This document shows, piece after piece, positions 26,601 through 38,169 of a stretch of DNA of 64,000 nucleotides (position 1 is its first letter; every line of letters begins with the position of its first letter). Origin of the DNA: Casuarius casuarius. Lineage: Eukaryota > Chordata > Aves > Casuariiformes > Casuariidae. The notes below the pieces were generated by a model. That model ran no database searches and was not told the DNA's origin. It was given only the letters and a program-made list of their open reading frames with translations. Location: contig PTFA01000336.1 of the NCBI GenBank assembly GCA_003342895.1, positions 778,727-842,726 of the forward strand. Reading direction: 5' to 3'. The position numbers and the translations under genes are program-made.

Positions 26601-29480
26601 TCCTGACAACGGCCTCCTGGACACCTGAGAGCGAGCAGTGGCCAGTGCCTGGCAAAGCATGAGGTTGCAGGAGCAACCAAGTCAGGGAGCAAAACGAGCC
26701 ATCTACTACGAGGGTGGGGAGAAAATGGGATTTCCCCTTAGCTTGTCCATCAACCCCAAATTACTGCAAGTTTCATACTAACTTTGGCCCAGGCATTGTA
26801 TTTCACTCCACTGCCTTGGTATCCTCGGCCGCAGTGAGTCAGGCTCGATCGCCCCCAAGCAGGGGTGGGTTGGAGATGCGTGGGGTGCTGCTCCCCACGG
26901 GCAGGCAGGGCGTGGGGCTGCTCCTTCTCTGCTTGCATCCTGCACCCGACTCTCTGAGCCTGTTGTGGCTACGCTCTGCACCTGAGGATGGGTGAAGAAA
27001 ACATAGCACTTCTTGGGTCTTTCCAGGCACAGCTGGGATGGACACAGCCTCAGGGACTACTGAGCGGGGAAAGAGGAGGTTCCAGGCATGGCTGTTTCTC
27101 TGCTGTCCCTGTGTGGTTACAAACTACGTATTTGAAGCAACGCGGTGCACATTAGTATGGAAGCACTGTTTGCTGCCCTCAAGGTTGAGCTGAGTTTTTT
27201 AGTAAGAAGAGGGACTTAAATGCTCCATGACAAGAATAGAACATACCCCATTTCACCCTGCAGCTTTTGCGCAGAATTAATTTTCTATAGCCCAGGCATA
27301 TAGGAGGTGCTACTCTGCTTTAACCAACATACCTTTAAATTGGACTCCTTGCAACGCCAACACCCAGCAACCTTACCTAGGACGAAACAAGGTATCTCAA
27401 CTAAAGCATCCAGCTAGAGCTACTAAGAAATATCTCAAAAGTTACCACACATGTGCAACAGGCAGTTCTCAAAAGTTAGTAACTTCAGTGTTTTTAATTA
27501 AAATAAATGCCAACAGGAATTACAGACTAAATTCATGCAGTATTGTATGCTGGAAAACAAAGTTGGTTTCGTGTTATAGAAGCCCAAAAATGCAACTTAA
27601 TCTAATAAAGCATTATTGTTTTGCACTCATATAAATATGAGAAAATAAATTATGTTTTTCCTTGAGAAGGTTTTTCCTAAGCATGTGTACAAACTGGCCC
27701 TGGCCTCTGTTAGTCCAGCAGAAACCTTATGTGAAATGCAGTTTAATTCCTGAAAAATTAGGATTGCTAATACAAGTGCTGACAGTTGTAACATTATAAT
27801 GTGTAAAACTGCACATGATTTCCAAGGCAGAGCCATCAATCCCGGAGCTGTATAAAAAGACTGCTTGGAGCAGTCCACTTATCAGCACTATTAAATGCAG
27901 GGATCGCATTCAGTAAAAGACGCGCCTCAACCAAACACCTACACGTGTCCGCGTCTTCGCACAGGGGAGCTGAGCACTAGAGCTAGGCAGCAGGAACCAC
28001 TGGCCACCAGCTTCAAGCTGTGGCTAGCGCCGACATTTGAAACCCACGTGCACATCATCTTTTGGCTCTGAACGTAGTCTCGCCTCAAGGAATTTGTCGT
28101 TCACAGTAAGAGGCACATTGAAGCAAACATTGGCATGCGATGAGCCACAGCACTCTTTACCTGACATACACAGCTCATCCACGCTGCCTATGAGATGCAT
28201 TAATTCCCAGCCTTTCTTCTGTGGTGGGGAAGACCTGCCCCAAAAGAGCTCTGACAAAGGTCAGGTTTTCCTAGAGCTGCTGAAGAGCCCTTTATTTCTG
28301 AGACCTGGCTTCAGCAGTTCGAACAGCCACGGAGCACATCCATCGCTGTGGTGATACCCTGTCTTCTGCCAGTGCAGTCATTAGCAGGAATGACTGCCCG
28401 GTCTTCTGCAATCTCCATCACTGTGTTAGCAATCAATTCACAGCACCGTGACCTGTGATTTTCTGTCGACACATTCTCTGGCCTCTCCAGTATATGAGAC
28501 TGTCAGCGCACAAAAATGTCCAGCTTGCATGCATGTGAGATTTGATTTTGCAATAGCACATCCCTGGGATCTGCCAGGGAAAAACACCTCCCCTGTGCAA
28601 TGCGCACAGTGCCCTATTCCCCAGCACAGTGAAGTTCTCACGCAACCTACTGAAGATCTCAGTTTTCCCAGGATAACCTAGCTTGTGAGATAATTACGAA
28701 ATCCCCACTGCAAACTACAAGTGTGCTACTGCATGATGTTGCAACAATAAATCATTACTCTGTAGGAAGGATCCGATCACAGGAAGACCCAAGCATCAAG
28801 AACTGGGGTGGCTCGGCACGGGTGGGCAATCGTTCTTTCTCCTCTGCACATCTCTGAACACAACAAGGTCCTGGTTTATGGTTTCACAGGTGCCCTGGTA
28901 AAACAAGCACATAATGATAAGGCTTATACCGCCACAGCCACACTCCGAAATAATGTACGATCACTGGGACCAAAAAAAGCATACCCATCTGTGATGCTGA
29001 CCTACTGCTGCAGCAAGACTTTCTTTTTTCCTCATCAGCTTGTATAACTCAGTACCAAAGTCCTTGCGGTGTCTTTTTTTTAGAAGACGAAACCCTCCTT
29101 TCCTTTTGGGGGCATCAGTAGCACTCAGCTTCACGCCATCCTATGCAGCTGAGCCGGTCAGAGGAGATGCAACAGGACATTGTGCCAGGAACTGCTGTTC
29201 CCAGCCAGTACACAACTGAGCAGGAACCAGAACGGCTTCTGGATGTGGGAGGCAAGAGACAGATGTTTTGCAGGAAAAAGAAGGCAACTTGTCCCTGGTT
29301 TAATAGCCAGCAAGCACGGAAATCCCTGTGGTACCCTGTTTATTCCCCTATTTGGCTATTGTACCCTTTAGCACCCTGGCTGAATCACGTCGTAGAACAC
29401 GTGAATTGCGATGCCCTAGGAAAAAAAAAAGGCAATTGCTCTTTACAAATAAATAACCCTATTTAACACTCCCCAGGCAT
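23641..29480. other. Intergenic DNA upstream of CYP1C1
   Basis: No exon or repeat family is recognised. The stretch is largely AT-rich, with moderate GC patches near 26820-26960 and 27930-28200. Isolated GCGTG/CACGC cores occur but are too short to count as binding sites on their own. Confidence 0.5.
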
Positions 29481-29536
29481 TTGTATCAAACTGTTTTATT
29501 GCAGCAGGCACTATCGCTGCCTCCCATCCTGGTCCG

Positions 29537-29544
29537 CACGCGTG
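29537..29544. promoter_or_regulatory. Overlapping CACGC/GCGTG cores (candidate AhR response elements)
   Basis: The eight bases CACGCGTG contain the AhR-ARNT core GCGTG on each strand, about 650 bases upstream of the predicted start site of CYP1C1. CYP1 genes are the classic targets of this receptor. The flanks do not match the full TNGCGTG consensus, so this is only a candidate. Confidence 0.3.
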
Positions 29545-29654
29545 GCCTCACCTCCAGCTCCCAGCTCCTCGGAACCGCCTGGCGACCGGCTTCCTCTGAA
29601 AATCCGCAGCCGAGCTCCCGAAAACGTGAGCGATGTGGAGCCCCCTGCAGTCTT

Positions 29655-29701
29655 GGGGGGGGGGGGAAGGACGGAGCTTGTGGGGGGAGAGGGGAGTTGG
29701 G
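29655..29701 (+). promoter_or_regulatory. G-run cluster with G-quadruplex potential
   Basis: A run of 12 G's at 29655-29666 is followed within 40 bases by runs of six (near 29682), four and three G's, separated by short loops. That meets the usual four-run pattern for a G-quadruplex on the plus strand. It lies about 500 bases upstream of the CYP1C1 TATA box. Confidence 0.6.
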
Positions 29702-30041
29702 AAGCAGCCCCCCACCTCGCTGGCTCCTTCTCGCAGGGGGACAAGCCCAGGCGGCAGAGGCGCCCGGGGCAGGTCTCGGTGCCCGTCCATAGCAGCCGCG
29801 CTCCCCGCCGGCAGCTTCAGCTCTGTCAAGGCTTCAGGTTTCGCACAGGTTTCCTGAGCGGAGCAGCAAGCCCGGGGTGCCTCATGCCCTGCCTCTTTTC
29901 CAGGCCGGCTGTGGGGCTCCCNGTCGCCGGCCGGCTGTGGCAGAGGGGCTGCCGGCCCCGCAGCCGCCTGGCTCCGTGCGCTCCCTTGGGACGGGGGTCC
30001 GACGGCCGGTGCCCCCGGGCCGGGCAGGCTCAGGGCGGCAC

Positions 30042-30076
30042 TGCCTCCCTCCCTCCATCCCTCCCTCCCTTCCCGG
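30042..30076 (+). repeat. (CTCC)n pyrimidine tract in CYP1C1 promoter
   Basis: Repeated CTCC/CTCCAT units form a one-strand pyrimidine tract about 90-120 bases upstream of the TATA box. Such tracts often bind Sp-type or GAGA-type factors, but that role is not shown here. Confidence 0.65.
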
Positions 30077-30158
30077 GATGAGCGCACGGCACGGGGCTGT
30101 CGGGGGACTGCGGTCCACCACGGGGGGAGGAGAGAGGCTCGGCCCCTTCGGAGGCGGC

Positions 30159-30164
30159 TATAAA
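30159..30164 (+). promoter_or_regulatory. TATA box of CYP1C1
   Basis: TATAAA in the context GGCTATAAAGCCC, within the CpG island and 56 bases before the ATG. Normal spacing puts the transcription start near 30188-30192 and gives a 5'UTR of only about 25 bases. Confidence 0.75.
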
Positions 30165-30205
30165 GCCCGGCGCGCGCACCTTCCCCGGCGGCAGAGCGGC
30201 GGGCG

Positions 30206-30210
30206 GCGTG
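30206..30210 (+). promoter_or_regulatory. GCGTG core just before the CYP1C1 start codon
   Basis: The AhR-ARNT core GCGTG, followed by A, sits five bases before the ATG, downstream of the predicted start site. It matches the consensus 3' side (GCGTGA) but not the upstream T, so functional use is uncertain. Confidence 0.25.
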
Positions 30211-30214
30211 AGCC

Positions 30215-31873
30215 ATGAGCACCTCGGGGGCCCCCGACGGTGCCGGGGNNNNNNNNNNNNNNNNNNNNNNNNNNNNNNNNNNNNNNNNNNNNNNNNNNNN
30301 NNNNNNNNNNNNNNNNNNNNNNNNNNNNNNNNNGGCGCTGCGGGCGGCCGTGCAGCCGGCGCTGCTGGTGTCGTGCGCCGTGCTGCTGTGCGCCGAGGCC
30401 TGTCGCCGGGCCCGGGCCGCCCGGGGGGCTGCGGTGGGCGGCCGCAGCCCCCCGGGCCCCTTCGCCTGGCCCCTAGTGGGCAACGCGCTGCAGCTGGGCC
30501 GCCTGCCCCACCTGGCCTTCGGCCGCATGGCCCGCCGCTACGGCGACGTCTTCCAGCTCCGCCTGGGCCGCTGGCGCGTGGTGGTGCTCAACGGCGAGGG
30601 GGCGATCCGCCGGGCGCTGGTGGGGCAGGGCGCTCGCTTCGCCGGGCGCCCCGACTTCCCCTCCTTCGGGCTGGTGTCGGGCGGGCGCAGCGTGGCCTTC
30701 GGGCAGCTCACGGCCCGCTGGCGGGCCCGCCGGCGCCTGGCCCACGCCGCCCTGCGGGCCTGCTCCACAGCGGACGCCCGGGGCCGGCAGGCGGTGGAGC
30801 GGCACGTGGCGGGCGAGGCGCAGGACCTCGTCCGGCTCTTCCTGCGGCTCAGCCGGGGCGGCGCCTACTTCGAGCCCTGCCCCCTCTTCGTGGTGGCCAA
30901 CGCCAACGTGATCTGCGCGTTGTGCTTTGGCCGCCGCTACGGCCACAACGATGGCGAGTTCCTGGCGCTGCTGGGCCGCAACGACCGCTTCGGGCAGACG
31001 GTGGGTGCGGGCAGCCTGGTGGACGTGCTGCCCTGGCTCCAGCGCTTCCCCAACCCCGTGCGCAGCGTCTTCCGCGACTTCCAGGCCCTCAACCAGGAGA
31101 TGCACGGCTTCGTGTGCGAGAAGGTGGCGCAGCACCGCCGCACCTTCAAGCCTGGTGTCATCCGCGATGTCAGCGATGCCGTAATTGCAGCAGCAGAGCA
31201 TGGCGACAGGCCTCCCAAGGGGCTCGGCCCCGACGATGTGGAGGGTGCCATGACCGACATCTTTGGCGCCGGGCAGGACACCACATCCACAGCACTCTCC
31301 TGGATCCTCCTGCTCTTGCTGAAGCACCCGCAGCTCCAGCGCGACCTCCAGGCCGAGCTGGACCGTGTGGTGGGGCGCACCCGGCTGCCCACGGCCGAGG
31401 ACCGGCCCAGTCTGCCCCACCTGGAGGCCTTCATCTATGAGACGCTGCGCTACAGCAGCTTTGTGCCCATCACCATCCCGCACGCCACCACGGCTGATGT
31501 GGAGCTGGATGGCTTTCACATCCCCAAGGACACCGTGGTCTTCATCAACCAGTGGTCAGTCAACCACGACTGTCGCAAGTGGCACGACCCCCAGCACTTT
31601 GACCCCTCACGCTTCCTGGATGCACAGCAGCACCTGGACCGCGACCGCGCCTGCAGCGTTATGATCTTCTCAGCCGGCCAACGGCGATGCATCGGCGACC
31701 AGCTCTCCAAGCTCCAGATCTTCCTTTTCACCGCCATCCTCCTCCACCAGTGCTCCTTCCANGCCAACCCGGCCGAGCACCTCACGATGGACTGCATCCA
31801 TGGGCTCGCGCTCAAGCCGATGCCCTTCACCGTCACTGTGAAGCCGAGGCACCCCTCACTGACCGACCCATGA
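30215..31873 (+). CDS. CYP1C1: Cytochrome P450 1C1, single-exon gene
   Basis: This is a microsomal P450 mono-oxygenase of the AhR-regulated CYP1 family, expected to hydroxylate planar aromatics and steroids on the ER with P450 reductase. The frame gives 552 residues, of which 29 fall in an assembly gap (30249-30333). Visible parts are a hydrophobic N-terminal anchor (about 44-63), the proline hinge PPGP (79-82), the I-helix AGQDTTS (352-358), ExxR (E409-R412) and the heme loop FSAGQRRCIGD with Cys492 as heme ligand. The coding region has no intron, as in CYP1C and unlike CYP1B1. Stretches such as NVICALCFG and the (R)DVSDAVI segment look more like CYP1C than CYP1B1. ATG 30215 has a G at -3 and lies just after the TATA box. 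One N at 31762 hides part of a codon. CYP1B1 is the main alternative. Confidence 0.87.
   Translation: MSTSGAPDGAGXXXXXXXXXXXXXXXXXXXXXXXXXXXXXALRAAVQPALLVSCAVLLCAEACRRARAARGAAVGGRSPPGPFAWPLVGNALQLGRLPHLAFGRMARRYGDVFQLRLGRWRVVVLNGEGAIRRALVGQGARFAGRPDFPSFGLVSGGRSVAFGQLTARWRARRRLAHAALRACSTADARGRQAVERHVAGEAQDLVRLFLRLSRGGAYFEPCPLFVVANANVICALCFGRRYGHNDGEFLALLGRNDRFGQTVGAGSLVDVLPWLQRFPNPVRSVFRDFQALNQEMHGFVCEKVAQHRRTFKPGVIRDVSDAVIAAAEHGDRPPKGLGPDDVEGAMTDIFGAGQDTTSTALSWILLLLLKHPQLQRDLQAELDRVVGRTRLPTAEDRPSLPHLEAFIYETLRYSSFVPITIPHATTADVELDGFHIPKDTVVFINQWSVNHDCRKWHDPQHFDPSRFLDAQQHLDRDRACSVMIFSAGQRRCIGDQLSKLQIFLFTAILLHQCSFXANPAEHLTMDCIHGLALKPMPFTVTVKPRHPSLTDP
30249..30333. other. Assembly gap inside CYP1C1 N-terminus
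   Basis: Eighty-five N's replace codons 12-40. As written, the ATG at 30215 and the downstream frame are in phase, but the true length is unknown. Part of the membrane anchor region is hidden. Confidence 0.98.
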
Positions 31874-32145
31874 ACTCCCCATGCCTGGTGCCTGCAGAGC
31901 TCAGCCAAGCACTCGCNCTGCCTGCTGCACGCAGTGTGCACCCACCACGGGGTGCCCTCGGGAAGGTGAGGGCAGGGTGGCAGGTGCCTACTCCCTTGGC
32001 TGCGAGAGGGCATCCGCTCGGCAGCGGGCAGCCCCAGGGGTCTGTGCTGGAGCCTGCTTTGCACAGGTGCGTTTTTCTGTGATGCTTCCCCACGCCTATT
32101 TGTAAGGCGAGCAGTGATTGCAGCGACGCCCCGTAGCCATTCAGC

Positions 32146-32151
32146 AATAAA
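32146..32151 (+). terminator. CYP1C1 poly(A) signal
   Basis: AATAAA 273 bases after the stop codon, at the place where the GC-rich island ends. It is the first canonical signal downstream, giving a 3'UTR of about 290 bases. Confidence 0.75.
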
Positions 32152-32814
32152 AGCCTTTGACACAGGAGCTGGCTCTGCTCGTCTTCTTCAGGGGGAGGCA
32201 TCATTCACACAGGGCATGGGGCTTCCCTCCTTCCATATGGGCAAGTGCAACTCTCCTGATGCTCCCCAGGGCCACAGCAGCCCCAGGGATCAGTAGTGCT
32301 CACTCTGTGCTGCTTCCGTCTCTGCTGGAAAAGTACCAGTTCCAGGCAGCCAGGACCTCTGGCTGAATCAGCACCATGGTGCAAAACCAAACCACGTCCC
32401 ACTCAGGATGCACTAACAGGAGCTCTGCCTGCAGAGCAGAGGAAGGGGGTTTTCGGCTCAGGACTGAGCCCTGCTTTTACCAGGGCACCCAGGGAGATGG
32501 GCTGACCACTCCCAGGAGAGCTGGGGGTTGGGAAACAGGAGCTCTGGGGAAAAGCCAAAGGAGCTGGGACTCTTGTCTAGAAAAGATGAGGGAACATGAC
32601 AGGAGCACTCCCAGGATGCACAGGACCGTTATTAAATGGCTTCTCCTGTTGCCCCAGGCTGGAGCAAGGAGTAATTTGCTTTATCTATTGCCGCAGGAGG
32701 CTGAAGTAGGACATACGGGGGAAATGCGTTTGCCAATATCCAGAGAAGCCAAACAAAAGCTAAGGGAGGCTGGGAGACGTCTTGTCACTGGAGTTAAAGA
32801 AGGGTTTAAAGAAC

Positions 32815-32905
32815 AGCTACCAGGGAGCATCTAGATAGACTTAATCCTGCCTCAGGGTGGGGGTGACAGCCTCTCACAATCCCTTCCAGACCTGCAGTTC
32901 TGCCC
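32815..32905 (+). mobile_element. Possible decayed CR1-like 3' end
   Basis: The order 'AATCCTGCCTCAGGG ... CAGCCTCTCACAATCCCTTCCAGACCTGCAGTTCTG' (broken here) resembles the end of older reptile/bird CR1 copies, where a GAGGTCCCTTCCA-like phrase precedes the tail. It is short and diverged, so the call is weak. Confidence 0.35.
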
Positions 32906-33915
32906 CAGCAATTTTAACCCATGAGCAGGCAGTGCACAGATCTCCCTTTTCTGGTTCAGGTGCAGGAGGAGGCTCGGGCAGGTATTCGGGGTGCTTGCAC
33001 AGCTTCTCATCCCTTCTCTGGGATATGAAATGGCCACGTGTGCAGCCAGGAAAGCTCATCTCATCTGTCTAAAAGCCACAGGCTGCAGAAGAAAGGTCTG
33101 TGACATTTTCCATCTACAGACACCTCCTCCACAATCTGGCACCGGTTTTATCACCTTGCTCAGGTATAACTTGCCTTGGCCTGTCCTGGCAAATGTAGGA
33201 CACATGAAGATGGGCCCTGTCCAGAGTTTGCAACCAATGCCTTCAGCATCTGTTCCCCAAACCCCTGGCCAGGGTGCAGCTGCCCTTTGAGGTCCCTCTT
33301 TTCCATACCCAATACCATTTCCCCCAGGGCAATGCAGGGGACAACCAACAGACAAAGATATTTCTCACTCTACAAGCCTCAGCCCAAAGTGAGAAAAGAC
33401 TTTGGACAACCAAAAGCTTACATAGAGCTGCTTTGCTGAAATGGGACATGATATGTCTCCAAAATCATGTTCTTGGCCCAAAATTTAATTCTTGAATTAC
33501 ATCTGGCAGTATGACTTGCAATTGTAAAGAAATCCTCCTGCATTTGGCACAAAGAACTGAAGTCCCTCATGCACCCACTTCCCAGTAACTATTACTGCCT
33601 TGTATGCCACTGACTGTATTGCACTTTCTTACCACTACTTTAAAATGCATCGTTGAATTGCTAGCACAGATAAACACATGCAACCTAAGTAAATAGAGGT
33701 GGCTTTACATCAGGTTATCTTCATATTTATATGGTCTCCAAAAGGGAGGACAGAAACAGCCACAGAAAGCTGCAACTGTGCATATCTCAGTGCAGCCAGA
33801 CTGTGACCACCCAGCAGAAGTTTCAGAGGATGGTACAAATAATTTCCTAATGGCAATAATTTAGCAGTAGTGAAAACTTCTTCCTGCAGAGACATTTGCA
33901 ATCGGTAAGGCTAGA

Positions 33916-33970
33916 TTTTGTCTTGTCTTGTCTTGTCTTGTCTTGTCTTGTCTTGTCTTGTCTTGTCTTT
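33916..33970 (+). repeat. (TCTTG)n pentanucleotide microsatellite
   Basis: Nine perfect TCTTG units (33921-33965) follow one TTTTG and end in TCTTT plus a T-rich stretch. It is immediately followed, after a purine-rich spacer, by an antisense CR1 3' end. Confidence 0.97.
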
Positions 33971-34035
33971 TCTTTTTTCTTTTTTTGTGGGAGGGGGAAG
34001 GAAACAATTTTCTGTCTGTCAAAATTACACACAGA

Positions 34036-34195
34036 TGTAGGTGGGAAGGGACCTCTGGAGGTCTCTAGTTCATCCTCTTACGCAAAGCAAGGCCAGGTAA
34101 AGCAGCTTGCTCAGGGCTGTGTTGAGCCCAGCTTTGACTGTTCCCAAGGATGGAGACTCCACAACCTCTCTGCCTTTCTGACAGCAGTCCCCATG
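34036..34195 (-). mobile_element. Short antisense CR1 3' fragment
   Basis: Contains GGGAAGGGACCTCTGGAGGT near 34043, then CAGGGCTGTGTTGAGCC near 34112 and GATGGAGACTCCACAACCTC near 34150. These are typical CR1 3'UTR phrases on the minus strand. The 5' part is absent. Confidence 0.8.
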
Positions 34196-34199
34196 GGCT

Positions 34200-37100
34200 G
34201 ATAAAATCTGTGAGCACAAACAAGACAGTGTTCAACAACAGTTTCATACTACTAGGTTTTAAAAGGAAATGCAAGTTTTCTCCTCCTCCCCATCTAGGTT
34301 TTGATACATGCCTGTGTCCTGGTAGATAAAACCATCACTTGAGACAACATAAAACAAACAACTCTCCCCATATTTTGGCATTATTTACTGCCCCAACAGA
34401 GTTTTGCCAACCATTTTCCACAGCACCATGGACAGTCATCTCCAGCTTTTATAGTCCGGGTAGGGACTCTTTGCATGAAACCTCACTCTATCCTCCAGAG
34501 ATGCTGACGGAGCCCTCTGTGCTCCTTTGTTGGTAGCCAGCTTTTCCAACAAGGACTTCCAACAAGGACTGCGGACTAGCTGTTTATTCAAGTTTACTTT
34601 ATGGTTAAACTAAACTGGAGGAATGAATTTCAGAAGAGTTGTAAGGTCTTAGCCCACCTCTTTGAGCCATCTCAGAGAACGAGGGCACTTTCAAGTCCAT
34701 CTCGCACTGCAATTCTTCCAGTGTCACTATGGTCAACAGAACCAACATGGCTATCATAACCTAATGGGAACTGTTACAAAGTAAAGAAACCTGCAGTAAT
34801 TTGAGTCCAAGACACAAAATGAAATTCATGTCATGACACTGTGTAAACCCATACTTAGTTCATCTGCATGTTGAATACCATGTGCAGCTTCACTCCCCCT
34901 TTCTCCCCTGCAAAAAGGTGAAGATGACTAAAGGGGTGGAATAGTTCCTTTACAAGCAATGCCTACATAGACTAGCACTCATCATGCTGGAAGAGAGAGT
35001 GCTAGGGGAATACCACTCTGTAAAATCCTGAGAGGAAAATGCAAAATGCAAACAGGCAATCGTCTCTTCCAGCACAAGAATTAGGGGCACCAAAAAAACC
35101 CCAAGCACATCCAAAGGTCAATGCAAAGGAGATGCTTCCTCACACAATGTATGATACAGATGATGAAACCTCTTGCCAGAGGATTCTCTAGTTGCTGAAA
35201 GATTGCATTTAAACTAATTCCTGGAAGAAAATCCATCCAGGACTATTAAACACAAAGACACCACCACTCATTGAGAATACTAAAACCATAAGACATTGGA
35301 GATTGTGAGAAGACGTTGATAAAGTATCACTCTGTGAGCCTCATATTATATTCTTCCCTACACATGTGCAGCTGGCTGCTGCTGGCGGCCGAATACCAGG
35401 CTGGCTGACACAGTAAGGCCCCTCTTACATTCACCCCCTCATGCAGACCCTCCCATTATTAAAACTAAACATTCTCGTACTCTTTACATAACGAATACCA
35501 ACAAGGAGGAAAACACTCTCGGCTGAAGTTGAGAGCACTATTACTCACTTTCATGCTTTGCCCTTAATTGCCGCAGAGACCACCGTGCCATCTACGGATG
35601 TAGCAAATCTAAATTGGGGCCACATGCACAGCACAGGTCAACGGCCATGGGATTATCTCACCCTTGCTTGCAAAGCTGGGCCTCTACATCTGAGTTTCCT
35701 TTTTAGCCAAAGAGTCTAGCCTGAATGAGGAGCAAAGAAAATCACTCTGCGCCCACCCTACGTATAAGCCGTTTAAAGTTGGGGCTCTCCAAACCCGAAT
35801 CTTGAAGATTTAGATGCACGCGTTATATACGTAACAGAAATCGTTCCATTGCGCTAGCTTACAGCAACGCCTTGCAAAGTGTAGGACGGCAGCTCTTATT
35901 TCCGCAGGGGAAAATCTGCTTACGATAACTACTCTGACGATTTTGCAATGCTATGACCACCTCATTTTTCAAGTTTAGGGAAAGAGACACTGCCAAGAAG
36001 TATATTTTTTTTTCTCCAGTAGAAGAGCGATGCTGGGAAATACGTTGTGTATTTACAGTCCCCTGTGTCCAAACTAATTCCCGCTCTTCATCTAAGATTA
36101 CAGGCGTCTTTGCAAACAGGCAGGTATTGCACAGCTTCCACTGTGGTTGTTTTAGTTGTTGAAACTCTGGAGTGTTTTCTCTGTTGTTTAGCAAAAGGCA
36201 CAGAAGAGAACTGGCTGTAAAACTAGACTTTTACTAAAAAGAAAAGCAACTAATCCATTTTTAATCTTTTCTTTTGAAAAATTCACTGTAGGTATGCAAA
36301 CAGCCAAGACAGGAATTTTGCAGAAATCTAGGAGTCTTTTGCTTTCCGTAAACAATTCAATTATTGAAACTTCATCCAAAAGGCATGCAACTTTTCAGTC
36401 AAATTGACATAAACCCAGTAAATAAGAAACTGGCTTTCATTGTCGTATACACTTTAATGATGAGAACTCTCCCTAAACAGAGAAAGATCCTATATTATCT
36501 CATCCTCCTTCAGGGTCTTGAGCTGCTCCAGTTTTTACTTTTGGGAAGCAAAAAATTAAATACATCTTACTAAGACAACTAAATCTCTAGCTACATGAGC
36601 TGTGACGGTCATGTTTTCATGTCAAACTGATGCTGCAATGTCTGCCTGTATGTGCAAAATCTGAAACTAACTCCTAAGTCAGGACCAACTCAGGTCTATA
36701 GCAAACTGATTTTGTCAGACTTGTCCCCTCCTCTCTTTCTTCCCTCAGTTTTGGCATCAATTTCCCCCCATGGTGAAAGCGTTTCCCCAACGTCAGCTTT
36801 TTCTCTGATTTTAGAATGTGCTTTGCATAAAGGACAATGTAAGCAAAGTCAGCTTATGTACATTTTAGTTCTATCAGTGTTTTCAGCTGGAAAAAAAAAA
36901 GTTTATTGTAATATTCAGGAGACTTTGAAACAGGCTTATGCTACAGTAACTCAGAATAAAACAGTGACTGCTCACTCACATCAGCCTAAAGGAAAAGTTA
37001 GTCACATAGCAGCAACAATTACTGTAAAAACATGAGAACACACATATTGCATGCAGTCCTCCTACTCCAGGTTCTCTCTCCAACCAAGCAAGATCTGATC

Positions 37101-38160
37101 AGGTCAGTTTTTGCCAGGGAATTTCCAAGGCACCTCAGGAAATTGCAAGTGTCATTGAACCAAAGAAATCTTGATTTAGAAGAAATCTGAAAGCCTGGGT
37201 GGGAGTGAGAATGGTGATTGTCCCATTTCTTAGTAGAAAGTGATGTTGACATTTCTATTCCAATACTGAGTAAGAACTTTTCCAGCACATTAGATAGATG
37301 GTCACAGCTCTGGTATGCTCTTTTTATTGGAAACCAACTACGTTTCTGAACTTGTCTGCTTTTAAATCCCTTTCTCTGAATAGACTATACTGTCCTAAGC
37401 CATGGGGCCAATACTCATGTCCTCTCTTTTCTCTAAGATGTCCAAGTTGCTGAAGAACACTTTCTCAAACCATCTTGTGCATGCTCTACGCTGTCATTCA
37501 CTTGATCACTAAACTCTTAACACTCAAGCATTACAAAATGTTACATTTAAAAGTCCTTCACCAGTCAAAAACATCTGATGGTCCACGAGACAAACAGCTC
37601 TATGTTGCAATAGGACAAGATAAGGATAGGTAGCTCACACCCTTTCCTGACTCAGTTTCCTCAGTAGGTCACACCTTCCTTGGGGCTAAACTGTGCCATA
37701 AGGCTCATCCCACACAGCCCTGTTTTCTGCTTCCGGGGTCCTCTTCCTCTCTCCAAAGCAGGTGACAGGAAGCCCTCCCTTATATATTACAGTTCCTGTT
37801 GTTAGACAGATCACAGTTCTCTATAGGGTGATCCAGTGCAACTGGCACCCAGGATGGCCACTCTCTTCTCTCCAAGACAGCTATCATGGTTCAGCCATGC
37901 TCGACTGCTAGCCCTAGGTCTGCCTACTAGAATTTCACCTCAAGGAGGAAATAAAAGGAAAGAGATTACAAACAAGTTGAACGCTGCATATGCAGCCCTA
38001 ATTCTACACCGTAGAAAGATGAAGCTGTCAAAGGGGTACTAACTAACACTCGGAAGGCTGTCTTCTGGGCGAGAATTTCCCTTGCCGCGTCTTCTGTCTG
38101 GGGAAGACCAATAGGGCCTTTTGGATAATGAAGGCAGAACACAATACTCACACCGGCTCA
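34200..38160. other. Intergenic DNA between CYP1C1 and RMDN3
   Basis: No exon is recognised. Open frames such as 36652-37035 (+) and 35859-36194 (-) have no familiar content. Together with the flanking scraps, this separates the 3' ends of the two convergent genes. Confidence 0.5.
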
Positions 38161-38169
38161 CAACTGATT

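Larger units (their letters stand above)
29480..31900. promoter_or_regulatory. CpG island covering CYP1C1 promoter and coding exon
   Basis: GC content and CpG density rise sharply from about 29.5 kb and stay high through the whole coding exon, then fall again after about 31.95 kb. The island contains the TATA box, translation start and the entire open frame. The density causes long false open frames on the opposite strand. Confidence 0.85.

Noticed and set aside
29548..30528. 326-codon minus-strand open frame
   Set aside because: It spans the N gap and CpG island, is Ala/Arg/Pro-rich and has no protein features.
30473..31519. 348-codon minus-strand open frame
   Set aside because: It is antisense to the CYP1C1 coding exon and is explained by its very high GC content.
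30215..31873. Calling the P450 CYP1B1
   Set aside because: The coding region is a single uninterrupted exon, whereas CYP1B1 has an intron inside its coding region, and several diagnostic stretches are CYP1C-like. The neighbour is RMDN3, not RMDN2.
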